From assembly GCA_965230065.1 (NCBI GenBank), contig OZ245942.1, positions 7,795,019 through 7,859,018 on the forward strand: a stretch of DNA of 64,000 nucleotides. The letters run 5' to 3'. The translations under genes and the position numbers were made by a program. This DNA comes from G965230065 sp965230065. GTDB taxonomy: Bacteria > Bacteroidota > Bacteroidia > Cytophagales > Cyclobacteriaceae. The notes beneath the pieces were generated by a model. It did no database searches. It was given only the letters and a program-made list of their open reading frames with translations, and was not told the DNA's origin. Below are positions 18,371 to 27,044 of the stretch, piece by piece; position 1 is the stretch's first letter; the number at the start of each line of letters is the position of its first letter.

Positions 18371-19216
18371 TTATATGCTCTCCTGATGGTACAAAGTTAA
18401 TCCGGCGATGGGGGCTTCCACAATGTTTTTCACAAAAAGTCCCTTATCGTTGGCCACTTGCCTTAATACATTGCTATAATAGAACGCAATGGAGCCGGTA
18501 AAATGCACTTTATACTGCTGATAGTTTTCGTACTTGCACACATTTTTTTCAAAAAAATCTTCAAAGCTTTTATACACCATCTCAAAAATATAAGGATGCT
18601 TCAGGTGATGAAAAGCAAAGCGGGAAAAGCTGGCAATGTACCGACTGGGCGAAGGTTTTCGGTATACATTTTCCAACACCGTTGATAAATCAACGTCAAA
18701 TCGTTTGGCAAACTTTTCAGATAAATCTGTGGGCATATCCCGCTTTAGAAAAGTGTTAATTAGTTGCTTCCCCATGTACGACCCACTGCCTTCATCACCC
18801 AGCACATAGCCCAGCGGAGAAATATTATCTGTAATTTTTTCCCCATCGTACAAACAGGAATTGGAGCCTGTACCCAGAATACAGGCAATGCCCGATTCTT
18901 TATTACACAAGGCCCGGGCAGCTGCCAGCAGGTCGTGGGTAACGGCAGTTTCAGTTTCAGGAAACACGTTTTTTAAGGCAGCAGCTACCAGATTACAAGC
19001 ACTTTCTGAAGCGCAGCCAGCACCGTAGAAATATGTTTTCTTCACGTTTTTCTGAGAAAGCTGTGGCAAAAGTTCACCTTGTAAAATTGCCACAATTTCC
19101 GCCTCTGAATGCAAAAAAGGATTGATACCCGCCGTTTTGGCCTGTTGAATTTTTCCATCTTCATCAATCAACCGCCAGTCTGTTTTGGACGATCCGCTGT
19201 CTGCTATTAAAATCAT
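18371..19216 (-). CDS. BadF/BadG-type N-acetylglucosamine kinase
   Basis: 281 residues from ATG at 19216 (MILIADSGSSKTDW). An upstream in-frame start at 19240 would add eight residues. ATP-binding motifs of the ASKHA fold are visible: phosphate-1 ADSGSSKTDWR, phosphate-2 ILGTGSNSC, and GYVLGDEGSGSYMG. Members phosphorylate GlcNAc or related amino sugars. It is 12 bp upstream of murQ, which fits recycling of peptidoglycan sugars; whether the substrate is GlcNAc or MurNAc cannot be told from sequence. Confidence 0.88.
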   Translation of the reverse strand: MILIADSGSSKTDWRLIDEDGKIQQAKTAGINPFLHSEAEIVAILQGELLPQLSQKNVKKTYFYGAGCASESACNLVAAALKNVFPETETAVTHDLLAAARALCNKESGIACILGTGSNSCLYDGEKITDNISPLGYVLGDEGSGSYMGKQLINTFLKRDMPTDLSEKFAKRFDVDLSTVLENVYRKPSPSRYIASFSRFAFHHLKHPYIFEMVYKSFEDFFEKNVCKYENYQQYKVHFTGSIAFYYSNVLRQVANDKGLFVKNIVEAPIAGLTLYHQESI

Positions 19217-19701
19217 GCGCTTTGGGTTTTTGTTAAACAAAGTAAAGTATAATTCTTAAGGAAAGAACTAAAGCAGGTTATAAACTATTTTATCAAATAA
19301 TTATTCGCCGAATCTGGCAAAGTATGTGCTTTCATGCATACTATATTGCATATAAAATCTCTATGATATATATAATGCTAATAGCTGGATTAACCATTCT
19401 AAAAATTATTTTTCACGCATCATACTTAATAAAGTGTGATACAAGAATGCATAGGTTCAAAAGAATGAATTTGATATATTTTTCTATCAAATATATGATT
19501 GTTGTCACCCCTGTTTTCTTAAGCGATGTTTTTGCCGAAAAAATGCTTCAATAAGCTTTTATCGCTTAAGGACTATCAACAGAGTGATTTCAATTTGCTT
19601 TATTTTTTGCTATATTATGCTGATTATCACATTAGTGTTTCTGGTTAGTTAAAACTAAATCCCTTATCTGATTAATTAAAAAGATTGATTATTTTTGAAA
19701 T
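19217..19701. other. AT-rich intergenic region, no gene seen
   Basis: 485 bp between divergent genes, strongly AT-rich. An open frame at 19324-19554 has no family features and skewed composition, so it is not called. A TATTTTTG box at 19690-19697 fits the -7 consensus but lies only 4 bp before the antitoxin ATG, so a leaderless mRNA would be needed. Confidence 0.5.
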
Positions 19702-19914
19702 ATGGAAACTATAGAAATCATAAACGAAATTAAAAAGCTTCCTATTAAGGAAAGACTTCAGATTATAGAAACGACTGCCAGAACTATTCAGACAGACGAC
19801 GAAAAAGAACAGATGAAAAAAGCAGCCGATCAACTTTATAATGATTATAAAAATAATGCTGAATTAACTGCTTTTACAGATATAGATTTTGAAGGTTTCT
19901 ATGAAACAAGGTGA
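19702..19914 (+). CDS. Antitoxin-like small protein
   Basis: 70 residues. The N-terminus (EIINEIKKLPIKERLQIIE) has the helical pattern found in many small type II antitoxins, followed by an acidic tail ending FTDIDFEGFYETR. It overlaps the MazF/PemK-type toxin gene by 14 bp, the classic antitoxin-first arrangement. The family is assigned by position and pattern. Confidence 0.8.
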   Translation: METIEIINEIKKLPIKERLQIIETTARTIQTDDEKEQMKKAADQLYNDYKNNAELTAFTDIDFEGFYETR

Positions 19915-20242
19915 AATCTGGCACATAAACCTTGATCCTACGATTGGGGCTGAAATCAGAAAAATAAGACCCGCTGTAATCGTTAATGATGACAGCTTGG
20001 GAAAGCTACCACTAAAAGTCATTGTGCCAATTACAGACTGGAAAGAAAGATACCAATCAGCTGCGTGGATGGTAAAGGTTGAACCTAATCCTGACAACGG
20101 ATTGACAAAAATTTCCAGTATTGATTATTTTCAAGTAATATCCGTTTCAGAAAGGAGATTTGTAAAGAAATTAGGACAGGTTAATGCAGATCAACAAGAT
20201 AAAATCAAAGAGGCCTTAGCAAAAGTATTAACCATTAAATAA
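19901..20242 (+). CDS. Type II toxin, MazF/PemK family
   Basis: 113 residues from ATG at 19901. A TTG-start reading from 19889 is longer, but this ATG matches the family start (MKQGEIWHINLDPTIG). The motifs GEIWHINLDPTIGAEI, KIRPAVIVND and VIVPITDW are the MazF beta-barrel core. Family members cut mRNA at short sites. The partner is the upstream antitoxin; the pair is a single transcription unit upstream of the radical SAM gene (23 bp away), which may or may not be co-transcribed. Confidence 0.92.
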   Translation: MKQGEIWHINLDPTIGAEIRKIRPAVIVNDDSLGKLPLKVIVPITDWKERYQSAAWMVKVEPNPDNGLTKISSIDYFQVISVSERRFVKKLGQVNADQQDKIKEALAKVLTIK

Positions 20243-20265
20243 CCAATTTCACAGTTTTCCCTTTC

Positions 20266-21288
20266 ATGCTACCCCAACTGCAAGACAACCTCAACTACCT
20301 TTCAAAACTCACGCCTCGAAAAGCGTTCAATGCAGCCCGGGTTGTTAGCAGTTATTTTCAATCAAAAACCACTAAAAAACCTTTGCACCGTGGGCTGCCT
20401 ATCAGCATTGCTGTGGAGCCTACTACTTCCTGTAATTTGCGCTGTCCTGAGTGCCCCAGCGGGTTACGTTCTTTTTCCCGACCTACCGGCATGTTGCAGG
20501 AAGGATTGTTCAAAAAAATTATTGATGAACTTTCGCCAACCCTTACCTACCTTACCTTTTACTTTCAGGGCGAGCCTTACCTGCACCCTAAGTTTCTGGA
20601 TTGGGTGGCTTATGCATCCCAGCAAAAAATTTATACAGCTACCTCTACCAACGCGCATTATTTGAATGAGGAAAATGCCCGTAAAACCGTGCTTTCCGGT
20701 TTGGATCGTCTCATCATTTCTATTGACGGCACTACCCAGGAAACTTACCAGCAATACCGGGTGGGTGGCAAACTGGAAAAAGTATTGGAAGGCACAAAAA
20801 ACATTGTCCGGTTGAAAAAAGAACTAAAATCCCACACACCACATGTAGTTTTCCAGTTTTTGGTAGTAAAACCCAATCAGCACCAGATTGAAGATGTAAA
20901 GAAGCTGGCAAAGGAACTTGGTGTAGATGAAGTAAAATTCAAAACCGCCCAGATTTATGATTATGAGCAGGGTTCAGACCTGATTCCAACCATTGAAAAA
21001 TATGCCCGCTATAAGCAGAAGCCGGATGGTACTTTCGCCATCAAAAACAAGCTGCTGAATCACTGCTGGAAGATGTGGCATTCCTGCGTTATCACCTGGG
21101 ATGGGAAAGTAGTGCCCTGCTGCTTTGACAAAGATGCTGCCCACCCGCTGGGTGACCTCCGGCAAAACAGTTTTTCAGAGATTTGGCAGAATGAAGCCTA
21201 TCAGGACTTCAGGGCTAATTTACTCCATGCCCGCAGCAATATTGACATTTGTAAAAATTGTACGGAAGGCACGAAAGTATGGGCATGA
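20266..21288 (+). CDS. Radical SAM/SPASM domain protein
   Basis: 340 residues. The radical SAM cluster motif is C56-NLR-C60-PE-C63 (CxxxCxxC). The C-terminal SPASM-like region has further cysteines (HCWKMWHSCVITWDGKVVPCC, and later DICKNC), enough for at least one auxiliary Fe-S cluster. This type includes peptide-modifying and other oxidising enzymes, but no precursor peptide is seen nearby. It is the first gene of the cluster that includes a lipid hydroxylase and a ketosynthase fusion, so a lipid or small-molecule substrate is plausible but not shown. Confidence 0.88.
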   Translation: MLPQLQDNLNYLSKLTPRKAFNAARVVSSYFQSKTTKKPLHRGLPISIAVEPTTSCNLRCPECPSGLRSFSRPTGMLQEGLFKKIIDELSPTLTYLTFYFQGEPYLHPKFLDWVAYASQQKIYTATSTNAHYLNEENARKTVLSGLDRLIISIDGTTQETYQQYRVGGKLEKVLEGTKNIVRLKKELKSHTPHVVFQFLVVKPNQHQIEDVKKLAKELGVDEVKFKTAQIYDYEQGSDLIPTIEKYARYKQKPDGTFAIKNKLLNHCWKMWHSCVITWDGKVVPCCFDKDAAHPLGDLRQNSFSEIWQNEAYQDFRANLLHARSNIDICKNCTEGTKVWA

Positions 21289-21365
21289 AATTGGCTTTCA
21301 CTCTGCTACCAGAACACACATATTTAACCGACCCTATCAAATATCTTCAATTATTGCTTCGTTAA

Positions 21366-22115
21366 ATGAAAAATGCCTGGCTGATGCTGGAATCGATACC
21401 CTCATTCTTGTTTGCCTCCCCGGAAAGAACTTTCTTTCTCACGTTCATCTTTTTTTCTTTTATCTACTTTGGGTCGGCCTTGCTGGCACAAGCACTTTTC
21501 CTTTACTTTTCACAAAATGAAGTAGGAAATACTATCAACCCAAAACCTTCGCGGCAGCAAATTTTTAAAGAAATCAGGCTTTCTTTGGTATCTATATTTA
21601 TTTTTTCGCTACAGGCCATCGGTATACAATGGGCTTATACCAAAGGGTTTATTCATATTAATTGGAACATCATCTGGTACACTTTGCCCTTTGAAATATT
21701 TGTTTTATTTCTTTGGAACGAAATCCATTTTTATGCTTCGCACTGGCTATTGCACAGGAAATGGTTTTTCAAAAGAGTACATTTTATCCACCACCGCTCT
21801 ACCTCTCCTACCCCATTTTCTACTTACAGTTTTCACTGGTTCGAGGCGTTTTTACTGGGTACGGTGATTTTTCCACCTTTGTTGGTTTTTGAATTTCAGT
21901 TTCTGGCATTGATTTCCCTGCCCCTGCTCAGCATTTTTCTGAATGTATTAGGGCATTGGAATTACGATATTTTTCCTGAAAAACCGCCTTCCCACATACT
22001 CAGGTTTTCTTTCCGCCACAGCATGCACCACAAATGGGTGAAGGGGAATTTCGGCTTTTTCTTACCACAATTCGATCATTGGTTTAAAACAAAACTCAGC
22101 GATGACAAACAATAA
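21366..22115 (+). CDS. Sterol desaturase / fatty acid hydroxylase family protein
   Basis: 249 residues with about four membrane helices and the eight-histidine diiron pattern: HFYASHWLLH, RVHFIHHRS and HSMHHKW. The superfamily hydroxylates or desaturates lipids at the membrane. The gene starts 77 bp after the radical SAM stop and overlaps the next gene's start by 14 bp, so it is translationally coupled to the ketosynthase fusion. The substrate is unknown. Confidence 0.9.
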   Translation: MKNAWLMLESIPSFLFASPERTFFLTFIFFSFIYFGSALLAQALFLYFSQNEVGNTINPKPSRQQIFKEIRLSLVSIFIFSLQAIGIQWAYTKGFIHINWNIIWYTLPFEIFVLFLWNEIHFYASHWLLHRKWFFKRVHFIHHRSTSPTPFSTYSFHWFEAFLLGTVIFPPLLVFEFQFLALISLPLLSIFLNVLGHWNYDIFPEKPPSHILRFSFRHSMHHKWVKGNFGFFLPQFDHWFKTKLSDDKQ

Positions 22116-23976
22116 AGCATACATCACCGCCGCCGGTAAGTTCCTGCCCGGCCCACCTGTTGGCAATAACGAAATAGAAGATTACCTGGGACGTGTCAAC
22201 GGAAAATATTCCCGCACAAAGGAAAGAATCCTCAAACAAAATGGGATTCAGCACCGCCATTACGCCCTTGACAAAAACCAAAAAGAACAGTTTTCGGTAG
22301 CGGGTATGACAGCCCTGGCCATACAGGATTGTATTAAAAACAGCATTATCAACAAAAAAGAGGTGGATTTCCTGGCAGCAGCTACCACACAAGGCGACTT
22401 GCCAGTGCCGGGCTTTGGCAGTATGGTTCATGCTGAAAGTGGTATAGATACCTGCGAAATTGCTACCCTGCATGGCGTATGTGGCAGCGGGATGATGGCC
22501 ATCAAAAATGCCTGGATGCAAATCATGCTGAAAGAAAAACAAAACGCCATTGCCTGTGCCGGAGAATTTGCCAGCCGCATGTTCAAGGCAGGCAGATTTC
22601 AGCACCAAAAGCATATCACAGAGGGCAACGGCCTGTCCATGGAAACAGATTTTTTACGATGGATGCTCTCCGATGGTGCCGGAGCTTTATTGCTTCAACC
22701 TGAACCTTCGCCCCACCACTTTTCGCTGGAAGTAGAATGGGTAGACATACGCTCCTATGCCCACCTGTTTGATGTTTGCATGTATGCCGGGGCCAATAAA
22801 TCATCAGAAAAAAAGGCAGTTTCCTGGCTGGATTATCCCAGTTTTACCGAGGCCGACCAGGACGGAGCCATCAACCTGAAACAGGATTTGAAGCTGGTCA
22901 ATAACATTGTAAAACTGGGCGTGCGCCGCTTTTTTGAGCTGATTGATGAAAATAAAATTCACCCAAAAGCCATTGATTACCTGCTTTGCCATTATTCTTC
23001 CCATTTCTTTAAAGGTCAAATTTTGGAGCTGCTGGAAAAAGGCGGCATCACCATTCCCGAAGAAAAATGGTTTACCAATCTGTATACCAAAGGGAACATC
23101 GGCTCCGCTTCCATTTTTGTAATGCTGGAAGAATTATTGAACGAAGGAAAACTGAAAGTAGGGGATAAAATCCTTTGTATGGTGCCGGAAAGCGGAAGGT
23201 TTTTAACTTCTTTTATGCAACTCACTGTAGTAGGGCCAAAGCAGGAGTTTTCACAAAAAAGTTATTTTACCGCCATCAAAGCACCGGAAATCAGGACCTC
23301 TGGTAACGAAACCCAGGAATGGCTGGTGCGCCAACTGACGCAGGTTTGGGTTGATTTTGAGCACAACCTCAACAGAGTGCCTGTGGTAGATAAAATTAAC
23401 CGGGGCATGCTTTCCTTATCGGAATACAAAAAACTGCTGTACAATTTACGGCAGCAGGTCATTGATGGTTCCCAGTGGATTGCCCGGGCTGCTTCCAATG
23501 TAAGTATGGATTTTTTTGACGTACGTTCGGCTTTCATCACCCACTCCCGGGACGAACACCGTGATTATCAGATTCTTGAAAAGAATTATATCAACCTGGG
23601 CGGCACGCTGGAAGAAATTCGGACTGGCAAAAAAAATATCGGGAGCGAAGCCCTATCTGCCTACATGTTTCACCGGGCCAGCCAGCCCAATCCTTTTGAC
23701 CTTCTGGGCGGCATGTTTATCATTGAAGGGCTGGGCAACCGCCTGGCAGGCAAGTGGGGCCGGGCCATCAAAGAGCAGCTCAACCTGAAAGATAATCAGG
23801 TCTCGTTTTTGCTTTATCACGAATCCAGCGATGCCAATGATAATCACTTTGAGCGGTTCGAGACAGCCATACAATCGGAGCTTCTTACCCGGGAAATGGC
23901 AGAAAAAATTGTAAAAACAGCCAAAGTAGTGGCAAAACTATACATCCTTCAACTGGAAGAACTAAATAATTTTTAA
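22102..23976 (+). CDS. Ketoacyl-synthase III fused to a haem-oxygenase-like iron-oxidase domain
   Basis: 624 residues, nearly twice a KAS III. Residues 1-380 are a thiolase-fold condensing enzyme with the catalytic triad in place: C127 (LHGVCGSGMMA), H297 (LLCHYSSHF, near the usual HQxN site) and N332 (KGNIGSASI). Residues 400-624 are all-helical and carry clustered metal-ligand candidates (H481, E485, H486, E542, H573, D577, H582), resembling the haem-oxygenase-like diiron oxidase/TenA-type group. The fusion could join chain condensation with oxidative C-C cleavage or decarboxylation; that is inference. The neighbouring hydroxylase overlaps it by 14 bp. Confidence 0.8.
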   Translation: MTNNKAYITAAGKFLPGPPVGNNEIEDYLGRVNGKYSRTKERILKQNGIQHRHYALDKNQKEQFSVAGMTALAIQDCIKNSIINKKEVDFLAAATTQGDLPVPGFGSMVHAESGIDTCEIATLHGVCGSGMMAIKNAWMQIMLKEKQNAIACAGEFASRMFKAGRFQHQKHITEGNGLSMETDFLRWMLSDGAGALLLQPEPSPHHFSLEVEWVDIRSYAHLFDVCMYAGANKSSEKKAVSWLDYPSFTEADQDGAINLKQDLKLVNNIVKLGVRRFFELIDENKIHPKAIDYLLCHYSSHFFKGQILELLEKGGITIPEEKWFTNLYTKGNIGSASIFVMLEELLNEGKLKVGDKILCMVPESGRFLTSFMQLTVVGPKQEFSQKSYFTAIKAPEIRTSGNETQEWLVRQLTQVWVDFEHNLNRVPVVDKINRGMLSLSEYKKLLYNLRQQVIDGSQWIARAASNVSMDFFDVRSAFITHSRDEHRDYQILEKNYINLGGTLEEIRTGKKNIGSEALSAYMFHRASQPNPFDLLGGMFIIEGLGNRLAGKWGRAIKEQLNLKDNQVSFLLYHESSDANDNHFERFETAIQSELLTREMAEKIVKTAKVVAKLYILQLEELNNF

Positions 23977-24000
23977 GCGTTTCATCCAATTTCACATACA

Positions 24001-24906
24001 ATGAGAAATACGATTGATTACTTCGAGCATTTGGAGCACAATCCCCGCGACCCTAATCCCTGGCATGCGTTGTTCCTGGACCACAGTATTCCCTTTAACA
24101 AGCAGGCAAAAGCCGCATTTTTGTACGATTCCCAATCGAAAACCAGGCAATACTTACTGCCTTTTGTGAGGGTTTTCTCAAGAATTGCCATCGCTGTTTT
24201 ACAGGTTTTAAAGATTTTTTGGCCTCGACGGTTCAATTCTTCTAAGCTATTGCATATTTGTTTGTATTACGGCATGAAATACTGGGTCACGCCCGAGGCA
24301 AATTTTCTTATCCTGCGTCATTTCAACCTTGGTTCCGAAATATTACGCTTCATTGCCGATAATGTGGATGGCATAGAGTTGGAAACCACACCCCTCAAAC
24401 CTACCCGGCTGTTTGATGTAAAAGACGACCTTTTTCTGAACCACGACCTCAATTTGTACAACTTTGTAATCCGGCTGAATAAAAAACTGGATACACATAA
24501 AGTGCAGCTGAAGCCAGTAGCAAAGCCTGATTTTTCTGCCATTTCTACCAATGGTTTTACCTTTGAGGAATTTCGGAATGGATGGACAAATTTCCTGGAT
24601 TTGAGCACGGCCATTGAAATTTTCACGCCTGTGTATCAATTATTCCTGACTGATAATGATTTTTGGAGGGCTACCAACTCATTGCAGTTGGATGAAACCA
24701 TCGGCATTTATGCAGCTACCATACTCAATTGCCCGGAAAGGCTGGTGGCTTTGAACAACAAACACCCGATGATCCCATTATCTACGCTGGGTGCCGGATT
24801 CCGGCTCACTTTGCACGGGCTCTCAACGGAAGTTTTGCATGCTTTGCTGGTAGAAGGAAAACTGACAAATGCTACTTTTACTGAAAAACCGGCTTTTTCA
24901 GAATAA
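24001..24906 (+). CDS. Unknown protein, last gene of the lipid cluster
   Basis: 301 residues, no signal peptide. One hydrophobic stretch at about 53-76 (LLPFVRVFSRIAIAVLQVLKIFW) could be an amphipathic or membrane helix. A motif-like N-terminus (HNPRDPNPWHALFLDHSIPFN) has several His and Asp residues. I do not recognise the family. It starts 24 bp after the ketosynthase fusion in the same direction, so it is probably part of the same operon and pathway. Confidence 0.75.
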   Translation: MRNTIDYFEHLEHNPRDPNPWHALFLDHSIPFNKQAKAAFLYDSQSKTRQYLLPFVRVFSRIAIAVLQVLKIFWPRRFNSSKLLHICLYYGMKYWVTPEANFLILRHFNLGSEILRFIADNVDGIELETTPLKPTRLFDVKDDLFLNHDLNLYNFVIRLNKKLDTHKVQLKPVAKPDFSAISTNGFTFEEFRNGWTNFLDLSTAIEIFTPVYQLFLTDNDFWRATNSLQLDETIGIYAATILNCPERLVALNNKHPMIPLSTLGAGFRLTLHGLSTEVLHALLVEGKLTNATFTEKPAFSE

Positions 24907-25059
24907 AAGGTAATAATATCTCGGTACCATAGTCGTTCTTATGAACAGATGGCACAAAAAGTGCATGAATGTAATAAAGTAGCCGATTTTTAATATCTTT
25001 CTAAAAATCGGCTTTCTATCTTTACAGTCTCTTTAAGATACTTATTAAGTTTTTTAGTT

Positions 25060-25206
25060 ATGAAGGTGTTTAAAACAGGTGTACTTTTACTTTTCTTTGC
25101 AGGCGTTTTATTTTCAGGTTGTGCTGTTAAAACATGCCCTGCCTACGCAAAAAAACCCGCTAACTTTCCGGTTGAAAAAGAGGTGAAAGCTGACCAGCAA
25201 ATTTAG
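25060..25206 (+). CDS. Small lipoprotein (48 residues)
   Basis: MKVFKTGVLLLFFAGVLF is a clear signal, followed by SGC lipobox (Cys21) and a Lys/Glu-rich mature part of 28 residues. Small lipoproteins with this shape are common envelope components of Bacteroidota. It stops 3 bp before the aroA stop on the other strand. No terminator separates the two. Confidence 0.7.
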   Translation: MKVFKTGVLLLFFAGVLFSGCAVKTCPAYAKKPANFPVEKEVKADQQI

Positions 25207-25209
25207 CAT

Positions 25210-26454
25210 TTAGCTTTTCTGCTCTATTTTTATTCCGGCTTTTTCCAAATCTTTCCAAAAATTTGGATATGACTTATTGACGACTTCCGGGTCTTCAATA
25301 ATGATATCCATTTTGGTGGCCAATGGTGCAATTGCCATGGCCATGCGGTGGTCTTCGTAAGTTTCAAACTGAACGGGGCCTGTGGGCAATACGTCAATGG
25401 TCGTTGGGTTTAAGTGCCACTCCCCTGTTGGATCTTCAATGAGCCTTGCCCCAATTTTTTCCAACTCTTGCTCTAAGGCAAAAATCCGGTCTGTTTCTTT
25501 AATACGTAAACTTTCCAAACCTGTCATGATCCCCAATGTACTGGAAACAGAACAGGCAACAGCAACTGTTTGGGCCAAATCAGGGCAATCTGCATAATCG
25601 GCCTCAATTTCCCTTAATTTTTTAGATTTAGTTAAAACTACCCCATCTTCTACAAACTCAGTTTGCACGCCAAGTCCCTGCATTATTTCAACTATTTTTA
25701 TATCTCCCTGCAAAGAATTTTTACGCAACCCTTTCAATGTAATTTTCGCCTTTTCCGCTAATGCCACCAAACTGTACCAATAGCTGGCCCCCGACCAATC
25801 CGATTCAATGGTATAAGGCTGAAGGCTGTAATTTTGATGCGGAACATGAATTACATTGCCTTCCCAGGTCGATTTGGCACCGAAATGCTTCATCAGGCGG
25901 AGGGTCATTTCTATATAAGGACGGCTGCCAATATGCCCGGTAAGTTCCACATACAATCCATCTGGCAGCTTGGGGGCAATCATCAGCAAAGCAGAAATAT
26001 ACTGACTGCTTACATCACCCTGAATTTGAACCTTATTGGTTTTCTGACCTTCAAATCCCTGTATGTGCAAAGGGGGGTAGCCTTCGTTTTGCAAATATTC
26101 AATTTTTGCACCTAACTCCCGCAAGGCATCTACCAACAGCTTGATAGGCCGCTCGTGCATGCGGGGCGTTCCTTTGATTATTTTATCCATACCCTGCACA
26201 GCGCAGTAAGCCGTAAGAAAGCGCATGGTGGTGCCAGCATCCAAAACATCCAACTCTTTCTCAGTGGAGTTAAGTAACCGTTGCATGGTCTGGGTATCAC
26301 GGGCTTCAGAGATATTGTGCAGAGGCGTATCTCCTCCGGCCAAAGCATGAATGATGAGTGCCCGGTTACTTTCACTTTTAGAGGCAGGTAAAAATATTTC
26401 TGTATCCGTTAATTCGGGGCTGTGTTTTAGGTATACTGCGGTTGACACGGTCAA
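25210..26454 (-). CDS. aroA: 3-phosphoshikimate 1-carboxyvinyltransferase (EPSP synthase)
   Basis: 414 residues of the inside-out barrel fold. Visible motifs include LPASKSESNRALIIHALAGG (shikimate-3-P/PEP site), DAGTTMRFLTAYCA and IKETDRIFALEQELEKIG (the ETDR motif). It transfers the enolpyruvyl group of PEP to shikimate-3-phosphate in the pathway to aromatic amino acids. It stands alone and is convergent with the small lipoprotein gene. Confidence 0.95.
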   Translation of the reverse strand: MTVSTAVYLKHSPELTDTEIFLPASKSESNRALIIHALAGGDTPLHNISEARDTQTMQRLLNSTEKELDVLDAGTTMRFLTAYCAVQGMDKIIKGTPRMHERPIKLLVDALRELGAKIEYLQNEGYPPLHIQGFEGQKTNKVQIQGDVSSQYISALLMIAPKLPDGLYVELTGHIGSRPYIEMTLRLMKHFGAKSTWEGNVIHVPHQNYSLQPYTIESDWSGASYWYSLVALAEKAKITLKGLRKNSLQGDIKIVEIMQGLGVQTEFVEDGVVLTKSKKLREIEADYADCPDLAQTVAVACSVSSTLGIMTGLESLRIKETDRIFALEQELEKIGARLIEDPTGEWHLNPTTIDVLPTGPVQFETYEDHRMAMAIAPLATKMDIIIEDPEVVNKSYPNFWKDLEKAGIKIEQKS

Positions 26455-26658
26455 TTTCTTTTAGGATGATAAGGTAATTATAGTAATTAACCTAATTATG
26501 TTCATGATGATAAACTGCAAATATCTCTCATTCGGCAAGGAATTCCATGTAAACACTCCATAAATATTTATATTAAATTAGGATTTGATGGAACAATCGC
26601 CAACGGTTTTCCGTGAATATTACTACGTAAAGATTTCATCACCCTAAAACGAAAAAAT

Positions 26659-26913
26659 ATGAATAGTACAGAAAAAATTTTGGTAGCATTTTTAGCAGGA
26701 GCCGCCGCCGGGGCACTTACCGGCTTACTTTTAGCGCCTGACACCGGTGAAAACACACGAAAAAGAATTAATCAAGCCGCGGATGACTTTGGTCATAGCC
26801 TTACGGAAACCCTCGAATCCAGTGCCGAAAAAGTAAAAGAAATTGCTGACACTGCCTTGTCAGAAGCTGAAAAATATGCAAAAAAAGCTTCAGAAGCTAC
26901 ACACAAGAACTAA
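26659..26913 (+). CDS. YtxH domain protein
   Basis: 84 residues. An N-terminal glycine-rich membrane helix (LVAFLAGAAAGALTGLLLAP) is followed by DTGENTRKRI and a charged helical tail. This is the YtxH/gas-vesicle-like small protein pattern, often stress-induced. The ATG follows a stretch of A-rich leader; no sigma-specific promoter can be named. Confidence 0.9.
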   Translation: MNSTEKILVAFLAGAAAGALTGLLLAPDTGENTRKRINQAADDFGHSLTETLESSAEKVKEIADTALSEAEKYAKKASEATHKN

Positions 26914-27020
26914 GCACTACCCTCTAAAAGTAGCCGCCTAACCCATTAAAACTTTGACTGGGCGCAGCTGTATTCCACAGTGTTTCCGGTCAAAGTTTGT
27001 GTTCTTTCTTTTCTACTGGT

Positions 27021-27044
27021 TCGGTCTTCCGACTTCCGTCTTTT
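27021..27044. repeat. CGGTCTTC/GACTTCCGTC word block
   Basis: A short stretch of reiterated ggtcttccgacttccgtc-type words lies between convergent genes. It is related to blocks at 15071-15122 and 29411-29460 and has no coding role. Confidence 0.4.

Noticed and set aside
19324..19554. A 76-residue frame in the AT-rich spacer
   Set aside because: No signal, no family, and composition matches the surrounding AT-rich DNA.
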